From Deltaproteobacteria bacterium (lineage in GTDB: Bacteria > Desulfobacterota > DSM-4660 > Desulfatiglandales > Desulfatiglandaceae), in NCBI GenBank assembly GCA_019309145.1, contig JAFDGR010000026.1:1-49206 (forward strand): 49,206 nt of DNA, read 5' to 3'. The notes under the pieces were generated by a model. The model ran no database searches. It worked only from the letters and a program-made list of their open reading frames with translations, and was not told where the DNA came from. Below are positions 26,860-37,500 of this stretch, piece by piece. The translations under genes were made by a program, and so were the position numbers. How positions within the stretch are numbered: the first letter of the stretch is position 1; the number at the start of each line of letters is the position of its first letter.

Positions 26860-27681
26860 TTATCTACCTCCAGCCATTTCCCTTGCCCTACGCCTGTATG
26901 CCTCCTGCTGTTCGGGTGTGAGGCTGTTCCACCATTGAATTTGTGCAGGGGTCCAGCTTGAGGGGACGTTGAAAGTCTTCCGTTTTGGAGGAGAGGTGGC
27001 CCCCTCATTGGAGGAAGTAGGCGCCCCAGGGACACTCTGGAACTTCAGCGGCTTTCCACCATAGAATGTCTGGACCCCTCTCGTTTCGCCCATGTCGTCC
27101 TCAATCGGGACGTAGTGGTACATGCCGGCCTTTGCCGCTGTCATGGCGGGGCCTTCCGGCCCAAACCGGAGGGTAGCCTCTTTTTCCCTGGCTGCTGTTT
27201 GTAACTTGGTGGCATCAAGGAGACCTCTGGCCCTGATACCGGCCGCCTTTGTGGTTGCCCTGGCACCTATTTTCGCAGCCTCTTTTGTAGCTCCCGCCCT
27301 GATCCTGGCGGCACCAGTAGTAGCGCCAGCGCCTATCCCCGCCACTTTCTCAGCGGACCTATAACCCTCTTTCCTCATCAGAACGTCAGACCTTAATCGT
27401 TCCCTTTCAAGGCCGCCCTTCCCGTACTTCCCGTATAAGGCACGGGCAGCCTTCTTTTGAGTCATAGCGTTCATGTCCTGCGCTGTTGGCTGTGAACCAG
27501 ACATCACACCGAAACGCCCTGCGGTCGGCCCAGGGGTATAGTCAACAACCGGCTGCGCCCTTGTTGCAGCCTGCACCCGCTTTAGCAGTAATTGACGGGC
27601 CTTTTGACGGAACCCCCTGTCTTCCAAGTCCTGCAATGGGGACCGTCCCATTCCATAATTTGTTGGCAGCGTCATGCGCAT
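26860..27681 (-). CDS. Ala-rich virion-region protein with hendecad repeats
   Basis: Strong SD ggaggtgatc before ATG 27681; GIGAGATTGAA/RIRAGATKEAA/KIGARATTKAA/GIRARGLLDAT. Confidence 0.6.
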   Translation of the reverse strand: MRMTLPTNYGMGRSPLQDLEDRGFRQKARQLLLKRVQAATRAQPVVDYTPGPTAGRFGVMSGSQPTAQDMNAMTQKKAARALYGKYGKGGLERERLRSDVLMRKEGYRSAEKVAGIGAGATTGAARIRAGATKEAAKIGARATTKAAGIRARGLLDATKLQTAAREKEATLRFGPEGPAMTAAKAGMYHYVPIEDDMGETRGVQTFYGGKPLKFQSVPGAPTSSNEGATSPPKRKTFNVPSSWTPAQIQWWNSLTPEQQEAYRRRAREMAGGR

Positions 27682-27696
27682 TACGATCACCTCCAA

Positions 27697-29064
27697 TTAT
27701 TGTATGTAAGGTTTCATCTTACTGGTCGAACCGTCCCCGTAGAAGTCCACCGGGACAATAACCCACTCTCTTGTCAGGGTATCTCCCGTGCCGAGATTTT
27801 TCAGGTCTTCAAAAGAGAACGAAGGGTTGCCGCCATCCCATTTTTTCAGTAGGCCCACCCTTTCCCCCTCCTCGTATTCCAGGAAATCAGAACTCTTACA
27901 CCAGATAGTCTCCGTCTTGACCCTGACCTTGTATCTCGCCCCGACTTCGCCACGATAGGCCGCAGCGTAGTCGCCTTCTTCAACGATTTCGATTATTACA
28001 CCGCTCGTATAGTAGGCCGTCTCCACCCAATGCCCGGCAAACAACTTGGGAGCGTTGACATTGTGCCACCAGGCATGAAGCAGCCATGGCTTTGCAAGGA
28101 GGGCTACAAATTCCCCGGGGACTATCAACGTAGAGTCCTCCGGTATCCAATATCTTAACCATGTTTGGATCTTTATTTGCGGATCTTCATCGCCAAAGCC
28201 TGCAGAAGGATACTCCACATTGTCGGATACAATCTTGTAAGCCTTGTCAACCAATAATTCCCCAGGGATATCAAGCGACGAAGACCCCGTAGCATACGGG
28301 GGGACCAGTGCGTCTCCAACTTCAGGCGGTAAGGCCGGATGGACGCTGCCCGCCACAGGCGACTTTACAGCGGATTCCGTAGTAATGGTGATCTTCCACA
28401 TCACGCCAAACGGGCCGCACGGGAAAGCGATATAACCTATACCCCCAGAAAAACCGTCAACCCCTGGATTGACGGCGCTGCCAGTGTCTGAGCGGTAAAG
28501 CTCATATCGGGCTTCTTTCACAGTAGGCTCTTTTGGCCCCGGCTCCGTTTTCGTCAGTGGCCTTACACTGGGTGTGTCGCCTGCGCCTGCACTCGGAAGT
28601 ACGTCATCTATTGGCTGGTCAAGGGGGACTATTCCAGAATATACCCCCAGGAAATCGGAGAGGCTATCTAAACCGTCGTCCACGCTAACGTCACCAAACT
28701 TGAGAGTATTTCCGGCCTTGGCCAAATACCAAACATCGTATGCTATCGGGGCGCTCACTTTCAGTCTTACCGGATCATCGGTGCCCATATTCATTTCAGC
28801 GCCAAACCCGACGGCGCCTTTCCCGTCACCCATTCCGGCTATATCTATCACGGTTTCAGCGGGCGCAAACATGAGGCGGTCGGCCCTTATATGGGCGCCG
28901 ATTACATCTAAAAGGGCCTGCTTTCTGGCGACAGTCATGCCAACAATATCAGTGCCCATTGCCGGTTTATCAGCAAGCCTCTTCAGTAGGTCCTCATACT
29001 CATTGAATGAGCCAAGAGCCTCTCTCAATTCTTCTTCTGATACGGCAAGAAATTGATACGCCAT
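27697..29064 (-). CDS. Hypothetical virion-region protein
   Basis: 455 aa; contiguous with the structural operon. Confidence 0.55.
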   Translation of the reverse strand: MAYQFLAVSEEELREALGSFNEYEDLLKRLADKPAMGTDIVGMTVARKQALLDVIGAHIRADRLMFAPAETVIDIAGMGDGKGAVGFGAEMNMGTDDPVRLKVSAPIAYDVWYLAKAGNTLKFGDVSVDDGLDSLSDFLGVYSGIVPLDQPIDDVLPSAGAGDTPSVRPLTKTEPGPKEPTVKEARYELYRSDTGSAVNPGVDGFSGGIGYIAFPCGPFGVMWKITITTESAVKSPVAGSVHPALPPEVGDALVPPYATGSSSLDIPGELLVDKAYKIVSDNVEYPSAGFGDEDPQIKIQTWLRYWIPEDSTLIVPGEFVALLAKPWLLHAWWHNVNAPKLFAGHWVETAYYTSGVIIEIVEEGDYAAAYRGEVGARYKVRVKTETIWCKSSDFLEYEEGERVGLLKKWDGGNPSFSFEDLKNLGTGDTLTREWVIVPVDFYGDGSTSKMKPYIQ

Positions 29065-29068
29065 TTTC

Positions 29069-31768
29069 TTAGCTCACTGAATGAAGCAGCCTCGTGTCTA
29101 TCTGCGCCGTTGCAAGCGTTTGCGCCGCCAGGATTGCAGCAGTAGCGTACAACTCGGCTGCCACGGCCCTCGCTTCGTGGATGTTCGCCTCAAGGTCCGC
29201 CAAGTCCATTTTATGGAGATACTCAACAGTCGCCAGATTAATTTTCTCTGAATCCTCGGTTTTAAGAAGCTGTTCAATGCCGTCTTCAACCATAGTCCTC
29301 GCCTTGCTGAGGGATATCTGACTGTCAACCTCGGCCTGTTCTTGCTCTTGCCGTGTCTGAGCCAAACGTATGTCGTCCTGAGTCGCATCCTGAACCATCC
29401 ATTTCTCTCTATGCAGGAGCCTCATGTCTTTAGACAGCCTTCTGTATTCAGCATGTAAATTAGATATCTCATTTCGCAGTAACGATTTCTCTAATTCCGT
29501 CTCCTCTTTCTCCAAATCAACGAGGGATAGTTGGAGGATGTCCACCCCCAATTTTGCAATGGCGGCCTTATATTCCTGTTCCTTGATTTCAATCTCCTTG
29601 ATGGCGAGTACGGCTTCTCTCGTTTCCATCCCGACCTTTTTGGTCTTCCCTCTAAGTTCTTTAATGTCAGCATCTATCTGGGCCTTTTGCAGTTTGATTT
29701 CTTCCACCTTCCGCTTGGCTTCATCAATATCAAGCCTGATCTTTTCACGGTCCAACTTGGTCTGACTTTTATCAAGGTCGATCTCTGCGATCTTCAAGTC
29801 GATCTCGTCAATATCAGCCCTGATAGATTCTTGAGTCAACTTCTCCTCAACATCCTTGAGTTTCTCGTTGGCAAGCCTAACAGCTTCAACTTTTATGTCT
29901 GCCTCAAGCTGCTTGTTCTTTGCGGTGGCTTGACTGGTCCTAAGCGCCTCCTCCCTCACCTCGATTGCCGCCTCTGTCGCCCGTGCCTGGAGTTTTTGGA
30001 TTTCAGCTTTCTCAAGCTCAATTTGAGTCCTAAGATTCGCTTCCTTCACTCTCTCCCTGGCCTGGTCAACCTCTATTTTTCCTCTGTCAAGCTGGGCCTG
30101 GCTTATAGCCAGGTCGATTTCCGAGGCGTCAGTTTTGAGTTTTGCAGTCTGAAGGTCAATTTTAGCCGCATCTATATCGACTTGCTGGATTTGAGCTTCG
30201 GTCTCTATGGTCCTGGTTTCGGTGTTGACCGTTTCCAGTTCTGTTTTTCGACCGTCCAGCCGGATATCGGCCTCCTCGACATCGGTCTCAATAATTTGAA
30301 GCTCAACCTTGCTTGTATCTGCGTCAATTCTCTTTCCTTCAAGCTCTATCTTCTTCTTTTTTACCTCCGTCTGACCTATTTTAAGATCCACGCCCGCAGC
30401 TTCGATCTTGAGCTTTTCCCCGTCGTACTCAGCTTCTTTTTTGCGTATACCCTCCTCTGTAATGTCAACATCTATTTTGGCTATATCAGATTGAACTTTC
30501 TCCCTATCAATGACCGCAGTTGCCTTGGCAACCTCAGCTTCCCTGGTTCTTGTGCCGACCTCAATCGTGTCAACCCTGATTTTATCTCCATCGAGTCTGG
30601 CCTGCATCTTGCGGACGCCCTCTTGAGCAATATCAACATCGGTTTTTTTAATGTCGGCCCCAATCCTGAGCTTATCAATTTCGGCCTTCTTCTCCCGTAG
30701 GCCCTCCTCTTCGATTTGAATGTCAACCCTCCGAGTGTCGGCCCTTATCTTCTCCTTTTCTATCTCCGCCATTTCTACTGCGGTCTCAGCTTCCGTTTTT
30801 CGGGCCAGCACCTCCACCCTGTCAGCTATCAACTTTTGGCCGTCAAGCTCAGCCTGCGTTTTGGCAAGCTCCGCCTCGGAGACTTTTGCGCCTTCCATGA
30901 CGGTATCGGCCTCCACTCTCCGCCCATCCAATTCCACCTTTGCCGCCTGCACTTCGGCATCAACAACCTGAGCCGCAACGTTTCCGGTGTCCGCCAATAT
31001 ACGTTCGCCCTTCAACTGTGTTTCGGCTAAGAGGACCCCCTCACCCTCAATATCAACCTGTGTTTGGGCCTTCTGATTCTCAAGATTCGCACTATCAACG
31101 GCCACTTCCGCAATTCTGGTCTCTGTTTCTGTCTTCCTCAAGGCGCTCTTGGAGAGATCAATCCCGGCTTGCACGATGTCCAACTGGATGCCAAGGCCCC
31201 TGATTGTAGCGTTGACCGCATCAAGCTCGGCCCGTGCCTGCCTCAACTCCTGTTCGGATATATCAACCTCCACCATTGAGTAATTCACGTCTTCCAACTC
31301 TGTTTGGATTTCGAGCTCTCTAATCTTATGTTCAGCCCGCTCTCTTGCCATTTGAAGCTCAACGGTCTTAGTCTCCAGGGCCGCTCTGTCGGCAGCGAGG
31401 GCGTCCATTTTGGCCTGGTACTCCTCCTCCATAGCGCCTATCTTTTTCCGCCTGGTTCCCATCTCAGCATCGTGTATCTGGCCTTCAATCTGGTCGAGAT
31501 ACCTCTTGGCCGCCATTTCAAGGACCAATCGTTGCCTTTTTGCGTCCAACTCAGCCATGTTGTTGTTGTAAACATCAAGCAGGATCGTCAGTTCGAAATC
31601 CTCTATCAAGGATAGGTAGCCCGTTCCAAGAAGATAGTACGAGGCATAGATTCCAAACATTGTTTGCCGTTCCACAGCATGCGCCGCTGAAAATGAGGCA
31701 TTATAGGTGAATGAAGGCCATATTGAACGCTCTCTTGCCGTAGCCCGGTCAAAAATTTCCTGTGACAT
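29069..31768 (-). CDS. Giant coiled-coil protein, 28-residue repeats (19 in-register copies)
   Basis: 899 aa; repeats LDGDKIRVDTIEVGTRTREAEVAKATAV / IDREKVQSDIAKIDVDITEEGIRKKEAE / YDGEKLKIEAAGVDLKIGQTEVKKKKIE ... Confidence 0.8.
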   Translation of the reverse strand: MSQEIFDRATARERSIWPSFTYNASFSAAHAVERQTMFGIYASYYLLGTGYLSLIEDFELTILLDVYNNNMAELDAKRQRLVLEMAAKRYLDQIEGQIHDAEMGTRRKKIGAMEEEYQAKMDALAADRAALETKTVELQMARERAEHKIRELEIQTELEDVNYSMVEVDISEQELRQARAELDAVNATIRGLGIQLDIVQAGIDLSKSALRKTETETRIAEVAVDSANLENQKAQTQVDIEGEGVLLAETQLKGERILADTGNVAAQVVDAEVQAAKVELDGRRVEADTVMEGAKVSEAELAKTQAELDGQKLIADRVEVLARKTEAETAVEMAEIEKEKIRADTRRVDIQIEEEGLREKKAEIDKLRIGADIKKTDVDIAQEGVRKMQARLDGDKIRVDTIEVGTRTREAEVAKATAVIDREKVQSDIAKIDVDITEEGIRKKEAEYDGEKLKIEAAGVDLKIGQTEVKKKKIELEGKRIDADTSKVELQIIETDVEEADIRLDGRKTELETVNTETRTIETEAQIQQVDIDAAKIDLQTAKLKTDASEIDLAISQAQLDRGKIEVDQARERVKEANLRTQIELEKAEIQKLQARATEAAIEVREEALRTSQATAKNKQLEADIKVEAVRLANEKLKDVEEKLTQESIRADIDEIDLKIAEIDLDKSQTKLDREKIRLDIDEAKRKVEEIKLQKAQIDADIKELRGKTKKVGMETREAVLAIKEIEIKEQEYKAAIAKLGVDILQLSLVDLEKEETELEKSLLRNEISNLHAEYRRLSKDMRLLHREKWMVQDATQDDIRLAQTRQEQEQAEVDSQISLSKARTMVEDGIEQLLKTEDSEKINLATVEYLHKMDLADLEANIHEARAVAAELYATAAILAAQTLATAQIDTRLLHSVS
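29672..31267 (-). repeat. 19 x 84-nt coding repeats (28 aa)
   Basis: Hand-segmented, no register slip from VDISEQEL.. to LDREKIRLD.. Confidence 0.75.
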
Positions 31769-31777
31769 GCTTCACCC

Positions 31778-34534
31778 CTATGACAAAACGTGAGTAAGGT
31801 TTGAAATCAATTTTGCGTTTGCCGCAGCCGCAGCCGTTCCCTTCTTTTCGTTTACCCTCGCAATCGCAATTCTAATCAGTGAGCGGAGATGGGCATAGGT
31901 TATAGTCAACTGTTTTTCGTAGGTCCCTTCAAGGTCGATTCGCTGCACTTCCTGCCTGGTAGCAATCTCGGACGAAATCCGTTCTGTGCGTCTTGACAAG
32001 TCTGCGTTAAGGCTGGCCTCCTTCTCCGACAGAAGCAGGCCCGCATTGATTAAGCGCTGCGTCAACAGGGCAATTTCATTTTGAAGGTTAGTCTGGCGCC
32101 TGACAAATTCGGCTTCTTTAACGTCAAACTCTGCGTCCTTCAGGTCCGATTTGTAGTCCTGAATGTCAGTCAAGAGATCAGCCCTGGTTTCTTTTAGCTC
32201 CATTATGGCCCGCTTAACGCCCATGATCTCATTCTTGACCGACATCCATCGCCGCAACTCCTCGACATACTCCTGCATTTTACCGGCTTTTTCCGTCAAG
32301 TGCGGGAGTATCCGGGTCTCTTTCGCCTGTATCACCTCGTCCTTTTTCTCAATGAGTTCGTCAATAGCTCCCAGGTAGATATCCAATTCGGGCAATAATT
32401 CCATCCGCTTGTTAAGAAGTTCCTGTTGGGCGGAAGATACAACTTTCATCTCGTCAATGTATTGAGAAAGAAGATCCATGTTTAAGGTCTTCTCTGTCAG
32501 TAATTCCTGCTTGGCCATCGTCAACCGTGGTATCTGATGTATGTAGTCCGCCTTAACGTCAATCGTCTCGTATTTTGAGTCGATGAAGGCGGTTTTTGCC
32601 GCATTCACAAGATCAATCGCCGCCAAGAGGGCCGTGAGCAGCCCGAACTCTTCCTCCTGAACGCCTATGGTCAGCTCCTTTTGGGCCGACAGGTCCGCCA
32701 GGTGCCCTATGTACTCCAAGACCGGAGCTATCTCCCCGCTCTTTATTGATGCAAGTTCGGCTTCTGTACCTGCGACTATTTCAATCAGTTTCATTAAGGC
32801 GTATGCGTATGCGATGTTTTTGCTCTTTTCCGTAACAAGCGTTTCCCTTTTCGTGATAACTGTTTGCGATTCGGTAAGTTGCTCCTGCATTTTCGGGATA
32901 AGGTCTTCTTTTGCACTTGCAAGATTCCTCCTGGCCTCTGAAAGACTCAGCATGGCCGTTATTTGGTCATCTATTAGCGGGATATTGTCCAATTTCTGCC
33001 CAGCAAGGGTTTCCCGTCGCCCATACAGCTCAGCCAGACGGTCAAGCATTGCTTCCATTTTCGCTATGTTGATATTGTCAGCGTCAAGTAGGCCCCGCTC
33101 TGCATCCTGTAAACCCGACAGCTTATCAAGGTATGCGGCCAATAGGTTTACATTCGCCTCTTTGACTGCGGCTAAGTTTCTCCGGGCCTGATTAAGTTCC
33201 TCCAGTTTCCCCATGTATTCCCGGAGCAGGTCCGGTATTTTCAGCTTTTCGATTGCAACCTGGTCTCTCATAGCAGCCAGATCCTGGAGGGCTGCCATGT
33301 AGTCGGACATGAGAGGGATGTTGTCTGAGATAGCCGCCTGGGTCTCCTCTTTAGCCTCAGCCAGCCCTATCAATCTATTCGCATGTTCGCTTAATAGTTC
33401 CAGCTTGTTAAGTTCAGCGGCAATAACATCCTCTTTTGCAAGGGCGAGGTCCCCGAGGCGATCCGTATACGCCTTGACAAGCTCAAGAGTACCGTGCTTC
33501 GCATCGGCGGCGGCCTGTCTTGCTTCAGCGAGATCGCCAAGGGCCTCAATATAATCCTCCATCTTCCCTGTATTCAGGCCCTTCGCTGTAACTACATCCC
33601 GTCTTGCCTCCGCCAAGTCTTCTATGACTGATATATAAGCTCCAATCTTCTCAAAGTTCTCCTGATGTTTACCGGAAATCTCCTGCCTTTTCTGACTAAG
33701 GGTTTTCAATGCCTCAATATACGGCCCCATCAGCGTTACATTGGCGTCCGAGGCGGCGACAACAAGGCGTTTGGCATCCACAAGCTGAGACCGTAAAGCA
33801 GCCAATTCAGCCTTCTGGTCTGCAAGGCTGGAGATCTCTGAGGCGAGCGTTTCCTGGACCGAAATTAGTTCCCGCTCCGCCTCTGTCAGCTTTTCCTTTT
33901 CAGTTATCAACGCCCGTTGCCGGTCAGCATTCGCCGTTTCCGCTGCAATCACATCTTGCTGGCTCGCAATCACCGCCTGGATAACCGGGATGACATCGAG
34001 CTTCCTCTGCGCCGTTCGCAATTTGGCATTGAGCAGGGCGGCCTGGGCCGGGAATACTATCGAATCAACACCGGCAAGCTGCTGGCGGATGGCCTCCGCT
34101 TGCACTTCAATGTCAGTCTTCGCAGACAACACCAACAGGTCTTTGAGGCTTGTTGTAATTTCGAGGCAGGCCAATTCTTCCTTATCCAAGGCCCTCAGCC
34201 GTTTGTTGTCAGCGAGTTCCCCCTGGAGGTCCGTCAGTAATTGGGTCTTTTCAGTCTCCCACTGGATTTCAGCCGTCCTGTACGCCTGGTCATAATCGTG
34301 CGCCGATTGCTTGATACCTAAGTCAACGGCTTCCTTCGTGATCTGATGGTTTAACTCTGATAGCTTGAATTTAGCCGCCTCTTCAAGATCGGTTATGGTG
34401 TCATTCAAGAACCCGGGGCGGGAGCAGAAACCCCTTGAGGCAACAGCAGTCTCAACCTTTCGGTGGTTTTCAAGGTATTCTTTGAGAACCGGATGCTTTC
34501 CTTTCCACCATCGGTAATCTTCAAACGTCGCCAT
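31778..34534 (-). CDS. Giant coiled-coil protein, 28-residue repeats (18 in-register copies)
   Basis: SD gaggtga before ATG 34534 (track start at 34543 is GTG); repeats IEDLAEARRDVVTAKGLNTGKMEDYIEA / LGDLAEARQAAADAKHGTLELVKAYTDR ... Confidence 0.8.
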   Translation of the reverse strand: MATFEDYRWWKGKHPVLKEYLENHRKVETAVASRGFCSRPGFLNDTITDLEEAAKFKLSELNHQITKEAVDLGIKQSAHDYDQAYRTAEIQWETEKTQLLTDLQGELADNKRLRALDKEELACLEITTSLKDLLVLSAKTDIEVQAEAIRQQLAGVDSIVFPAQAALLNAKLRTAQRKLDVIPVIQAVIASQQDVIAAETANADRQRALITEKEKLTEAERELISVQETLASEISSLADQKAELAALRSQLVDAKRLVVAASDANVTLMGPYIEALKTLSQKRQEISGKHQENFEKIGAYISVIEDLAEARRDVVTAKGLNTGKMEDYIEALGDLAEARQAAADAKHGTLELVKAYTDRLGDLALAKEDVIAAELNKLELLSEHANRLIGLAEAKEETQAAISDNIPLMSDYMAALQDLAAMRDQVAIEKLKIPDLLREYMGKLEELNQARRNLAAVKEANVNLLAAYLDKLSGLQDAERGLLDADNINIAKMEAMLDRLAELYGRRETLAGQKLDNIPLIDDQITAMLSLSEARRNLASAKEDLIPKMQEQLTESQTVITKRETLVTEKSKNIAYAYALMKLIEIVAGTEAELASIKSGEIAPVLEYIGHLADLSAQKELTIGVQEEEFGLLTALLAAIDLVNAAKTAFIDSKYETIDVKADYIHQIPRLTMAKQELLTEKTLNMDLLSQYIDEMKVVSSAQQELLNKRMELLPELDIYLGAIDELIEKKDEVIQAKETRILPHLTEKAGKMQEYVEELRRWMSVKNEIMGVKRAIMELKETRADLLTDIQDYKSDLKDAEFDVKEAEFVRRQTNLQNEIALLTQRLINAGLLLSEKEASLNADLSRRTERISSEIATRQEVQRIDLEGTYEKQLTITYAHLRSLIRIAIARVNEKKGTAAAAANAKLISNLTHVLS
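32282..33793 (-). repeat. 18 x 84-nt coding repeats (28 aa)
   Basis: Hand-segmented, no register slip from RSQLVDAK.. to IDELIEKK.. Confidence 0.75.
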
Positions 34535-34539
34535 TAAAC

Positions 34540-37500
34540 TCACCTCGCTAAAATCACCGGAACAAGGTTGATGAAGCTCACACTTTCAAAGTCCTGGAAT
34601 TTAAGGACCCATTTTCGGCCCACCATGTCCCTGGTCATATTCGCCTTGGAATCAACGATCGAATATATTTTACTCCCGGAGTCTGTCTCTACCTTGAGCC
34701 CGGGGGTTGTGCCCCCAATCAGACCGAAGTAGGCCTTTCTGAATCGCTTACGCCGGTCTGTCCCGAAATATGTTGACGGCAAAACGATCCCCGGGACGAA
34801 GGCCGCACCGTTATCCGTGTCCCCTGATAACTTATAGATGCCGTCCGGCTTGCATCCGAAGGCCTCATTATTATAGACAGCGTAAGAGTTGAAATTAAAT
34901 CCGCTGTAAACAGAAGCGTGGAAAGCGTTTGTGTTCAGGACCCAACATTCCCACAAGTCGTCTCCGAACTGAACCATAATGTTGAGGTTCAGTCTGTCAA
35001 CAATGGATGATGTTGCAATCTGGTTTAGGGCCAGCGAGGCCGCAAATTCCAGTACGTCCGACAACTCACTTTCTACATGGAATTCCTGCAGGACCTCCTC
35101 AGTAATTTCAATGGAATCCGTGAGGATATTAAGGCACAACGCCACCAGAATAAGGGAGTCAGCCAGGCCGAGGCTTTCAATGGCCACCCCGTCCCATCCA
35201 AACCCTGCCACGTCAGCGACATTGACAGCATCCTGGTTTAATTGAAAATAGTTTGCCAGGACACTCACGGCCCCGGCCACCGCCACGGTTTCGGTCAACG
35301 TTGGATTGTAATCCACATTTGAGGCCAACAGCCCTGAGAGACCAAGTTCCTCCACTGCAACAGATATCATTTGATGCAGATAAGAAGTGGTGTCCGTGGC
35401 CTCTATGCTTGACGTGGCGGTCTCGTTAAAAATCTCTTGGATTATCGCTTGACCAACAAACGCCCGAAGGTCGGATTGGACAGCCCTTGTCCCGGTCCAG
35501 TTCGTAATCAGGGCCTCAAGTAGCTTGACGACATCCCTTGCGAATAATCCCAGGGCAGGAGAAAGCGTGTCTGCAAGGCCAATGGCCTCAGCGGTAAGCA
35601 CTGCCCATTCAGTACCAACCTGCGGTCTGAATGTTATAGGAGATTGGACCGCTTCCGTCCCAGTCCAGTTAACGCTTTCGCTTGCCGCCAGGTTGAACAG
35701 GTCTTCAATGACAAGGAGAAGTTTCTCAACTTCTGTATCGGCAAAATCTACTGTCTCAGAAACGGCTATCAACCAGCCAACAAGGAGATTTGAGGATAAC
35801 CTGATTATAGATAATGCAGTCTCAGTCCCCTCCCAATTAGCCTGTGTCTCAGCCCCGATGATTAACAGTTCCTCCAGCTCGCTAAGGAAAGCCTGACCAA
35901 GGGTGTCATGGAGACTTATTGTTTCCAGGACTGCTTTCAGCCAACCAACAATGCCTGAGTCTACAAGCCGAATATCACCCTGAAGGGCCTCCGTACCTTG
36001 CCAGTTCTCAAGAATAGAGACGGTCAGGCCGATGGCATCCTGGACAATCAATGTCAGGGTGCCACCCAACCCGTCTGCCATATCTATTGAGTCGAAAACA
36101 TCCTTACCCCAGGCCGGTATGACCTGCCCCGTCCATTCCGCCGTGCTTTCAACCGCTTCCTTTCCATGCCATACCGTTGCATCGGAATCAGCGAGGGTGA
36201 GGACCTCCATAATCTCCCAGGCGGCCACATCCTCTATGATTTCAGTAAATGTTATGTCGTCAGTGATATCTACGGCGATGCCCCATTTTGGAGCGAGTTC
36301 ATACAGGAAAAGCCCGTCTTCAACATTGGCCGTCTTGGCAATTTCCGCTTGAAACGAGTCGCTTAGGATGAAAAGGGACTGAAAGCTATCCTCAATTTCT
36401 CTGCCAATGGAAAATTCATCGTCTTGGCTGAGATTTTCTTCAATGGATAGATCGTAGTACAATCCAAATGCATCGGAGATTTGTATATCTTCGCTAATTT
36501 CAATTTGGGACAGGTCACGTTGAACTGTAATTGAAGCATTAAGCGAGGTGCTTTCGGTAAGATCCAGGTATGACGAATCTAACTGAAAAGCGTCGCCAAG
36601 CGCGATAGTCTCAGATATATCGCACTCAACAACGCCACTATCCCCCACCCAAGCGTCGCCAAGCGCGATAGTCTCAGATATATCGCACTCAACAACGCCA
36701 CTATCCCCCACCCAAGCGTCGCCAAGCGCGATAGCCTCAGATATATCGCACTCGATATTGGAGCTTTCTTCCGTTCCGAACGCAATCAGGTCGTCCCAAA
36801 GGCTGGTGTATGTGGCTTTTATCCAGGCGGCAGAGCGGGCTGTGGAGGAGATGCGGACTTCATCGAGGACGCCATTGAATACAAGGTTTGAATTTGTCTC
36901 ATCGTCCTGAGCACCAAGCCATAATGGCGCTGTTGAACTATAAAGGGAAGAAATAACGGAACTGGTTTGCTCCCCATCTTGAGATCCATCCAAATAAATT
37001 GTGGCCGATGTTGAGGGGATGTAGGTTGCAGCAGCATAATGTAAAGCGTTATCTGATTTCGCAGTATCAGCTTCAAACGAAACATAATGACCTACATCTG
37101 TTGTTCCATCATCAGATAATGTTATTTTAAGTTTTTCATTGGAAGTAAAAACTAACCGGTAACTTTTTAGCCCTCCCTCTCCTTCATATTTGGCTATTAT
37201 CCCCTCATCGGCAGAAGGGGTGGCTACGCTTTTGAAAACTGCCTCAAGCGTCAACTGTCCCGTGACATCCAGGCTGGTATCATCAGCAGCCTCTATGAGA
37301 TCATCGCTTCCATCAAGTTCTATCCCCCTCCCCACCTTGGCATCAACCAGGTCGTCGGATGTCATGGAGCCGGTGGAAGTGCCGTGGTTGGCATTACTCG
37401 TACTGTCCTTTATGGCGTCCGTTCCACCGGAAGGATCTTGAGCAAGATGGTAGACAGCCTTGAAGTTGCTATCCCACACATTCTGTGCAGCCGTGTCGCC

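Noticed and set aside
29531-30700. 389-aa + strand ORF
   Set aside because: Antisense shadow of the 28-aa repeat gene; length follows from the periodic codon composition, no RBS context
31778-34543. GTG start of the 921-aa coiled-coil protein
   Set aside because: The GTG overlaps the SD gaggtga that serves ATG 34534
36588-36753. CRISPR array
   Set aside because: 63-bp contiguous coding tandem repeats with no spacers
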